A stretch of DNA of 57,274 bases from Clostridia bacterium (GTDB taxonomy: Bacteria; Bacillota; Clostridia; Oscillospirales; CAG-272). Positions 51,475 through 57,274 of the stretch are shown here, piece by piece. Under the pieces are notes generated by a model that ran no database searches, had not been told where the DNA came from, and worked only from the letters and a program-made list of their open reading frames with translations. The first letter of the stretch is position 1; each line of letters starts with the position of its first letter. Location of the stretch: the NCBI GenBank assembly GCA_017504625.1, contig JAFVQU010000007.1, positions 1 to 57,274 on the forward strand, written 5' to 3'. A program made the translations under genes and the position numbers.

Positions 51475-52452
51475 TCAAACTCCTTTTCTTAATCTTTCTC
51501 CTTCAATAGCGACCGTGAGTGCAGCATAGTCGCCTATCTTCTCACCAAGAGCCGCACCAACGATCTTACAGGCATTAAGACTGTGTGAGAGAACCTCTTT
51601 TTTAAGCACCTTGTCCATAGGCTTGCGCAAAAGATCCTCACAGCGTGTAAAAATACTGCCTATAACGATAATTTCGGGGTTAAGGATATCAATTATGAGT
51701 GAAAGGCCTTGTCCAAGTCGTTTTCCCGAGATATCATAGACCTTTTTTGCTACCTTATCACCCTCACGGGCATATTTTGCAAGAATTGCGGCGGTAATTG
51801 AGGCAAGCTCGTCCTCGCTCCTGCAATAAGGCATTATCTCTCCGCGCTCAAGTGCCTCACGGGCATATTTTTTTCCAAGCTGAGCAATTCCCGCGCCACT
51901 GCAAAAGCCTTCAAAGCTTCCCGCCTTGCCGTATCCGACAGGACCGTTCTTGGCAAGTCTGATATGTCCCGCCTCGCCCGCCATACTGCTTGCGCCGTCA
52001 TAAATCTTGCCGTCAATAACAATTCCTGCGCCAAGTCCCGTACCAAATGTAAAGAACATCATACTGTTTGATCCGTGTCCCGCGCCGTATTTCCACTCTA
52101 CAAGTGCGCAAGCGTTGGCATCATTCTGAAGATATGCGTGGCAGCCTTTGTATTTATTTTCAAGATATTCGACTATTTTTACATTATCCCAACCGGGAAG
52201 ATTGGGCGGCGAGAGAATTTCTCCTCTTTTAGCACTTAATGGTCCTCCGCAGGATATTCCTATCGCATCAAAGCATTCCGTCATCTCCTCTGAGATAGAG
52301 CACATGCGCTCTATCATATCATACGGGCTAACTGATAGGTCGGTAGGTATTATTCTTTTGTCCTTAACTATAAGTTCTCCGTCCCGCTCATAGCCTATCG
52401 ACACGGCACATTTAGTACCGCCAATATCAAATCCAATCATATAATTCTCCAT
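51475..52452 (-). CDS. ROK-family sugar kinase
   Basis: The 325-aa protein has the N-terminal ATP-binding FDIGGTKCAVS and the catalytic LQNDANACALVEWKYGAG, so it should phosphorylate a hexose. The usual zinc motif CxCGxxGC is not present; the corresponding region reads GPVGYGKAGSFEGFCSG. Its operon with a SIS isomerase and a beta-mannosidase suggests a role in mannoside use, either as a mannokinase/fructokinase or a glucokinase; substrate is unproven. Confidence 0.82.
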   Translation of the reverse strand: MENYMIGFDIGGTKCAVSIGYERDGELIVKDKRIIPTDLSVSPYDMIERMCSISEEMTECFDAIGISCGGPLSAKRGEILSPPNLPGWDNVKIVEYLENKYKGCHAYLQNDANACALVEWKYGAGHGSNSMMFFTFGTGLGAGIVIDGKIYDGASSMAGEAGHIRLAKNGPVGYGKAGSFEGFCSGAGIAQLGKKYAREALERGEIMPYCRSEDELASITAAILAKYAREGDKVAKKVYDISGKRLGQGLSLIIDILNPEIIVIGSIFTRCEDLLRKPMDKVLKKEVLSHSLNACKIVGAALGEKIGDYAALTVAIEGERLRKGV

Positions 52453-52514
52453 TCTTTCGCAAGGGTGAAAAAGATATAATACTATTATCTTTACCAGTGT
52501 ATTTGCTTACTTTT

Positions 52515-54479
52515 TTACAAATGCTCGCCTGCTTGCTTAAGAATTCCTTCAATATAAGCATTGAGGAGCATTTTAAGGTCTTCCATATGCCCAAGAATTT
52601 CTTTTCCCTCATCTGTGTCACTTACGAGTTTTCTCTTTGGCATCATTTCAAAAATAACGTCCCTTGTTGCAATTATATCCTTGTTTTCTCGCAACGCCGC
52701 TGCCTTGCCGTCAAATTGGCTGTGAGAAACAAGTCGAAGTCCCTTTGAGGAATAAATAAGGGTGTACCCTGCTATTCCGGTTTTATTGTGGTACGCCTTA
52801 CAGAATCCTCCGTCGATAAGGATGTATTTTCCTTTTGCTTTAACGGGATTTTCACCGCTGACGACCGGAACGTGACCGTTTATAACGTGTGAGCTTGTTC
52901 TGTCAAGTCCAAATTCCTCTAAGATCCGACATATTGCATCGTAATCGTCCGTATAGCTATAATAAGGATCGCGTTGCTCCTTCCAAGTCTTTTCATCAGT
53001 AATAAAATAACGCTCAAAGGTAGTCATCTTATCCTTTCCGAAAAGCGGACTCTTTCTTCCACACCAAAGGTAATACATAAAGTCAAGCGAATCCTGGTCG
53101 CTGCTATAATATGCCTTTCTCGCACGCTTATCGCACACGTCAAGATACGCCTTGCCCGAAAGTGCATCCTTTCCAAGTGATGAAATGCTGTCAAGGCAAC
53201 CATCCTCTGTCATAGGAATACAACCGTGATAAAGAAGATTGCCGTTGTGTATCTTATATATTCCACCAACGCTATACAAGAAACGGATATGCTTTTTAAG
53301 CACACGGCTCTGCTTAAACGCAGTAGTAAGAGAATCCATAAGGCTCTTTTCTGCGTGGGTCAGCTCATACGGGTTGCTTGGATCTATCGTCGGAAAATGA
53401 TAGTCGTTAAGAGGATATTCCTCACCGTTTATCGCTATCGTATGCTTTTCATAATCGATCTTGTCAAGCAGAAGTCTATCATCCATATTATATTCAGGAT
53501 GACGCTTTATAAGCTGACCCTCAAGCTTGAAAAGAATAATCGCAATTGCCTTATGTGCCTTTGAAAGATTAGACATATTGCTCTTTATGTAATATTTGTC
53601 ATCTGCATTTCTCGGCATGAACCAGGTGCAACCCTTATATGTCTCCTGTGCGTACCCGATAAGGTCGCGCAAGCTTATACCGTAAGTATTTTCTATTATA
53701 GAGAGTGTATTGTACTGAATTGCCGAGTTAAGCACCGCCGCTATACAAGCTGCGCTACCTGCCGCGGCTCCCATCCATACGATGTCATGATTTCCCCATT
53801 GAACGTCAACGTTATGGTGAGCCATAAGCATATCAAGAATTTTATCTGCGCGAGGTCCTCTGTCGTAAATATCACCTACTACGTGGAGGCAATCAACAGC
53901 CATCTGCTTGACAAGGCTACAAAGTGCCTCAACAAATGCCGCACCCTGTCCAACGTCAATTATCGTAGAAATGATGTGCTTGTAATATTCCTGCTTATTA
54001 TGCTCCTCGCCACTGGTATGCAAAAGCTCGTCTATAACGTGTCTGAAATCGTTTGGCAGAGCTTCCTTAACCTTTGCTCTCGTATATTTTGACGCAACAG
54101 AACGCGCAAGGTCAACAAGTCTGTAAAGAGTAAGGCTGTACCATTCATCAGTCGCAAGTCCTTTTATAATAAGCTCCTCGGTTTTTTCCGTGGGATAGTA
54201 AATAAGAGTACAGAATTCACGTCTCTCCTGCTCTGACATCGTATCCGAAAAAAGAATATCTACCTTTTCTCTGATAACTCCCGAGCAATTGTTCATTATG
54301 TGATTGAACGCCTCGGACTCGCCGTGAAGGTCACTCAAAAAATGTTCAGTGCCTTTGGGAAGATTTGCAATGGCATTATAGTTTATAATTGCTGAGCTTA
54401 CAGAACGAATTGTAGGATATTCGTGCGATAAAAGCGTAAGCATTTTTAACTGTTCGGAGGAATACGACGTCTTTTTCAT
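52515..54479 (-). CDS. fbp: Fructose-1,6-bisphosphatase class III
   Basis: This metallophosphatase hydrolyses fructose 1,6-bisphosphate in gluconeogenesis; class III is typical of Firmicutes. The frame extends to a TTG at 54491, but the ATG at 54479 has GAGGTG and gives 654 aa, within the family range. DLHGE, GDIYDRGPRADK and WGNHDIVWMGAAAG metal sites are present. It lies 62 bases upstream of the ROK gene, possibly the same operon. Confidence 0.94.
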   Translation of the reverse strand: MKKTSYSSEQLKMLTLLSHEYPTIRSVSSAIINYNAIANLPKGTEHFLSDLHGESEAFNHIMNNCSGVIREKVDILFSDTMSEQERREFCTLIYYPTEKTEELIIKGLATDEWYSLTLYRLVDLARSVASKYTRAKVKEALPNDFRHVIDELLHTSGEEHNKQEYYKHIISTIIDVGQGAAFVEALCSLVKQMAVDCLHVVGDIYDRGPRADKILDMLMAHHNVDVQWGNHDIVWMGAAAGSAACIAAVLNSAIQYNTLSIIENTYGISLRDLIGYAQETYKGCTWFMPRNADDKYYIKSNMSNLSKAHKAIAIILFKLEGQLIKRHPEYNMDDRLLLDKIDYEKHTIAINGEEYPLNDYHFPTIDPSNPYELTHAEKSLMDSLTTAFKQSRVLKKHIRFLYSVGGIYKIHNGNLLYHGCIPMTEDGCLDSISSLGKDALSGKAYLDVCDKRARKAYYSSDQDSLDFMYYLWCGRKSPLFGKDKMTTFERYFITDEKTWKEQRDPYYSYTDDYDAICRILEEFGLDRTSSHVINGHVPVVSGENPVKAKGKYILIDGGFCKAYHNKTGIAGYTLIYSSKGLRLVSHSQFDGKAAALRENKDIIATRDVIFEMMPKRKLVSDTDEGKEILGHMEDLKMLLNAYIEGILKQAGEHL

Positions 54480-54583
54480 TTCACACCTCAATGTTTTAAT
54501 AGTTTATACTTAGATATTCTATTTGCGGGGGTGGGTGATTTAGCACATACGGTACGATTTCTCTGCGGATGGATTTTCAAGAC

Positions 54584-55516
54584 TTATTTTAAGAATCCGT
54601 TGATTATTTGCTCCTCGGCTTCCTTTTCGTCAAGACCGAGAGTCATGAGCTTAATAAGCTGTTCTCCCGCGATCTTTCCTATAGCCGCCTCGTGTATAAG
54701 CGATGCTTCTGTATTATTCGCAACGATTTTCGGGATAGCCACAACGGACGCATTATCCATAATGATTGCGTCACACTCGGTGTGTCCCGAACACTTACTG
54801 TTTCCTGCAACGTCGGAAATAAATATCTGACGCGAATTATCCTTGGCGACCGAACGTGAAACTACGTGAGTTCCGCAATCGTCACCCTGAAGGTCAACTA
54901 CGAATTCGGTTTCAGCAAGCTGCTCGCCATGAGTCATGATCTTTTCGTGAACTATGAGAGTTGATTTTGCTTTAAGCGTTGCCTCTGTCTTGCGGCGGGT
55001 GGAATCTACACCCTTTATCTGAGTTGTTTCCATCTCCATATACGCGCCCTCATCAAGCACGATAACTGAGTGGGGATTCATAATATTTTTACCGTTTCCG
55101 TCGCCATCGCCGTAGTGCTTTTCAACGTATTTTACCTTTGCATTCTTACCTACGTAGAAGCTGTGAATTCCGCTGTGTTCACTGTCCTGAACACCGCAAT
55201 TGTGAATTCCGCAGCCCGCGATAATAAGCACGTCGGCACCTTCTTCAATATGGAAGTCATTATAAACCAATTCTTTAAGTCCGCTCTCAGCAAGGATAAC
55301 CGGAATATGAACGCTCTCACGTCTGCCTGCCGCCTTGATGTAGATATCAATTCCGGGCTTGTCCGTTTTTTTCTCAATGATAATATTTTCAGACGAATTC
55401 TTATCAAACGTATCGCCGTCAACGCGGATAGAATACGCGCCCGTGGGAACTCCTTCAAGGTCTGCAACCTCGCGAAGAATGTTAAGTCTTATGCTATCAA
55501 GCTTCTTATCAGACAT
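54584..55516 (-). CDS. sufB: SufB-type Fe-S scaffold protein of a two-gene SUF (SMS-like) system
   Basis: The 310-aa protein has the SufBD beta-helix pattern (repeat strands with Glu/Asp/His) and the C-terminal LIHEAAIGKIAGEQLIKLMTLGLDEKEAE helix motif. It is much shorter than classical SufB (about 470 aa). Only SufC accompanies it, with no sufD, sufS or sufU nearby. This is the arrangement described for the ancestral minimal SUF (SMS) systems of some Clostridia and archaea. The start overlaps sufC by one base. It is the scaffold on which clusters form. Confidence 0.85.
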   Translation of the reverse strand: MSDKKLDSIRLNILREVADLEGVPTGAYSIRVDGDTFDKNSSENIIIEKKTDKPGIDIYIKAAGRRESVHIPVILAESGLKELVYNDFHIEEGADVLIIAGCGIHNCGVQDSEHSGIHSFYVGKNAKVKYVEKHYGDGDGNGKNIMNPHSVIVLDEGAYMEMETTQIKGVDSTRRKTEATLKAKSTLIVHEKIMTHGEQLAETEFVVDLQGDDCGTHVVSRSVAKDNSRQIFISDVAGNSKCSGHTECDAIIMDNASVVAIPKIVANNTEASLIHEAAIGKIAGEQLIKLMTLGLDEKEAEEQIINGFLK

Positions 55517-56247
55517 TATTCCTCACCTCCCGTTGCAAACTTACAAGCCGCCTGAGCCGACAAAAGCTCGGGCATGATTTCTTCCTTAGTGCCGTACGCG
55601 GCGATCTTACCGCCCGCAATAACGACAATTTTATCCGCAATATCAAGAATTCTCTCCTGATGCGAAATTATAAGTATATTTCCCTTTGTTTTCTCGTGCA
55701 TCTTTTCAAATACTTTGATGAGATTATTGAAGCTCCAAAGGTCAATACCCGCCTCGGGCTCGTCAAACACAGAGAATTTTGTTCCTCTCGCGTTTATCAT
55801 TGCGATCTCTATTCTCTTAAGCTCACCGCCGGAAAGAGACTCGTTGATCTCACGGTTTACGTATTCCTTAGCACAAAGTCCTACCTCGGAGAGATATTTA
55901 CAAGCCTCAGAGACTGATATCTTTGAGCCTGCGGCAAGTGATATCATATCCTTTACCGTAATTCCCTTAAATCTTACGGGCTGCTGGAAAGCATAGCTTA
56001 TTCCCGCGTTTGCGCGCTCGGTAATGCTCATATCGGTAATATCAATGCCGTCAAGGTAAATTCTTCCCGAATCGGGCTTCGCAATTCCCGCGATAAGCTT
56101 CGCAAGCGTTGATTTTCCCGAGCCGTTGGGGCCTGTTATTGCGACAAATCGTTCATTAATTTTTAAGCTTATATCGTCAATTATGCGGTTTTCCTTACCT
56201 GTTTTGGGATCGGTAACCGTATAGACGAGATTTTTTATTTCTAACAT
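55516..56247 (-). CDS. sufC: SufC Fe-S cluster assembly ATPase
   Basis: The 243-aa ABC-type ATPase has Walker A GPNGSGKST (about 39-47), Q-loop FQQPVR, signature LSGGELKRIEIA and Walker B FSVFDEPEAGID. It drives conformational change of SufB-type scaffolds in the cytosol. A candidate promoter (56311-56339) lies upstream. Confidence 0.94.
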   Translation of the reverse strand: MLEIKNLVYTVTDPKTGKENRIIDDISLKINERFVAITGPNGSGKSTLAKLIAGIAKPDSGRIYLDGIDITDMSITERANAGISYAFQQPVRFKGITVKDMISLAAGSKISVSEACKYLSEVGLCAKEYVNREINESLSGGELKRIEIAMINARGTKFSVFDEPEAGIDLWSFNNLIKVFEKMHEKTKGNILIISHQERILDIADKIVVIAGGKIAAYGTKEEIMPELLSAQAACKFATGGEE

Positions 56248-56310
56248 ATATTTCCTTTCCGAAACGGTTAATTATTTCTTTTAAAGTGGGAGCAAACAGT
56301 CCCTCATATT

Positions 56311-56339
56311 ATTTTACCATAAAATGCATCCTAAATCAA
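56311..56339 (-). promoter_or_regulatory. Candidate promoter of sufC-sufB
   Basis: TTGATT (56334-56339), 17-bp spacer, TAAAAT (56311-56316), minus strand. A GGGAC/GTCCC hairpin in the leader precedes sufC. Confidence 0.55.
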
Positions 56340-56374
56340 TATATTTTATAAAAAAATAATATATAGGGAAACAC

Positions 56375-56403
56375 TTGTAATCATGGAAAATATATGATAT
56401 AAT
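56375..56403 (+). promoter_or_regulatory. Promoter of the TrkH-type gene
   Basis: TTGTAA (56375-56380), 17-bp spacer, perfect TATAAT (56398-56403). Confidence 0.78.
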
Positions 56404-56440
56404 AACCTTATAATCTTTGATTTCTCAAGGAATTTGGTCT

Positions 56441-57274
56441 ATGAAAAGGAAAAAACTGATTTCATTATCAACTACGCACATTATATTGCTTAGCTTTTTA
56501 ATTACAATTTTGGTAGGAACGCTTTTACTTATGCTGCCGATAAGCTCAGCCTCGCGTCAAGCAACGCCGTTTATTGATGCTCTTTTTACAGCAACGACTG
56601 CTACCTGCGTTACAGGTCTTGTTGTTGTGCCGACGGTATCTGCGTGGAGCATTTTCGGTCAGCTTGTGATCCTTGCGCTTATTCAGATAGGCGGCCTTGG
56701 AATTATAACGGTAATGTCGGGAATCATGCTCTCGATAAACCGCAAGATGAAGCTATCCGATAGCATTTTAATTCAAGATGCCTTTAATCTGAACACCTTG
56801 TCGGGACTTGGCTCATTTTTAAAAAAAGTACTGATAGGTACTGCTGTGGTAGAGGGCGTCGGTGCGCTCCTCTATATGATCGTGTTTATACCCAAATACG
56901 GACTTCGCGGTATATATTACTCAATATTCACATCAATATCTGCATTCTGCAACGCAGGTATCGATATCATAGCTGAAGACAGTCTTTGCTCCTTTGTAAC
57001 CAATCCGATAGTTAATATAACCACGTGCTTGCTCATTATCTTCGGCGGTATCGGATATATCGTCTGGTGGGACGTTATACGAGTTATAAAACAAAGAAAG
57101 ACACAAAAAGGCAGAGTTTTCAAACGCCTGACACTTCATTCTAAAATAGCTATAAGCTCTACCGCGATTCTTATAATTACAGGTGCAATTTTATTCTTTA
57201 TTTTTGAATATAACAATCCTTCAACAATAAAAGAGCTTTCCTTGCTTGAAAAAATACAGGCTTCCTTCTTCCAA
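56441..57274 (+). CDS. TrkH-type K+ uptake channel subunit (3' end outside window)
   Basis: The ATG at 56441 has an AAGGA site; the frame stays open for all 278 codons to the window edge. The visible part starts with a basic segment and holds several membrane helices and the family's first selectivity-loop region, TATTATCVTGLVV, plus the IGGLGIITVMSG block. TrkH/KtrB proteins conduct K+ (or Na+) across the membrane with a TrkA/KtrA regulator, which would lie beyond the window. It could be KtrB or TrkH; the difference is not decidable here. Confidence 0.88.
   Translation, partial: MKRKKLISLSTTHIILLSFLITILVGTLLLMLPISSASRQATPFIDALFTATTATCVTGLVVVPTVSAWSIFGQLVILALIQIGGLGIITVMSGIMLSINRKMKLSDSILIQDAFNLNTLSGLGSFLKKVLIGTAVVEGVGALLYMIVFIPKYGLRGIYYSIFTSISAFCNAGIDIIAEDSLCSFVTNPIVNITTCLLIIFGGIGYIVWWDVIRVIKQRKTQKGRVFKRLTLHSKIAISSTAILIITGAILFFIFEYNNPSTIKELSLLEKIQASFFQ

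Noticed and set aside
1-57274. CRISPR arrays, tRNA and rRNA genes
   Set aside because: No regularly spaced identical repeats and no cloverleaf or ribosomal RNA sequence was noticed on either strand.

Overview
Organism. The window reads as a chromosome segment from a low- to mid-GC Bacillota of class Clostridia, probably an uncultured gut or rumen commensal. Reasons: strong AGGAGG-type ribosome binding sites, consensus TTGACA/TATAAT promoters, a class III fructose-1,6-bisphosphatase, a two-gene SufC/SufB iron-sulfur system, TrmL, MnmA, TypA, a DUF6440 gene, two GH2 glycosidases and a lipid-anchored GH25 muramidase with Cys/His repeats. No rRNA, tRNA or CRISPR array was seen. The taxonomic call is inference from gene content.

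Host left flank (1-23.39 kb). It opens with the tail of a secreted repeat protein and a lipoprotein. A minus-strand operon follows: dGTPase-like HD protein, two NrnA-type DHH phosphoesterases and SurE. Then come a GH2 beta-galactosidase-type enzyme with a DUF6440 gene and a 31-aa membrane peptide, a YgjV-like membrane protein, rplM-rpsI, a double-S1-domain protein, an AraC regulator and pcrA. A 47-aa Asn/Gln-only peptide, two membrane proteins and secA make up the next minus-strand run, and trmL-mnmA and a conserved 207-aa protein complete the flank.

Inserted element (about 23,404-38,754, 15.35 kb). A perfect 14-bp direct repeat (TTTACAATAAAATT) at 23,390 and 38,741 flanks an element that looks like an undescribed integrated filamentous-phage-like (inovirus-like) replicon. 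Its minus-strand module, 38.5 to 27.9 kb, holds a small ssDNA-binding-type protein, a frameshifted small gene, a replication origin of eight TACACC iterons around a hairpin, and a Rep with HUH endonuclease plus SF3 helicase. It continues with an anchored beta-rich protein, a hairpin terminator, a large secreted C-terminally anchored protein in the pIII position, two tiny membrane peptides, a Zot-type morphogenesis ATPase with an unusual N-terminal membrane domain, two secreted Cys/His-repeat proteins and three small proteins. A structured ~113-nt RNA with a perfect promoter and a UUCG terminator is encoded opposite this operon. The plus-strand module (25.1-27.9 kb) holds five small genes, a type I toxin-antitoxin-like locus (28-aa hydrophobic peptide opposed by an antisense RNA from a mirrored, stronger promoter) and a zinc-finger/PD-(D/E)XK nuclease. 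At the left end an IS30-family transposase may be the integration enzyme. Next to it lie an 84-bp hairpin and a 329-bp nested inverted repeat.

Host right flank (38.77 kb-end). It holds a CPA2 cation/proton antiporter with an MgtC-like protein, rmuC, a THUMP rRNA methyltransferase, rsmA and the GH25 protein. TypA, a beta-mannosidase operon with GmhA-like and ROK-kinase genes, class III fbp, the sufC-sufB pair and the start of a TrkH-type channel follow. The element sits in what would otherwise be a short intergenic spacer between two divergent host promoters.
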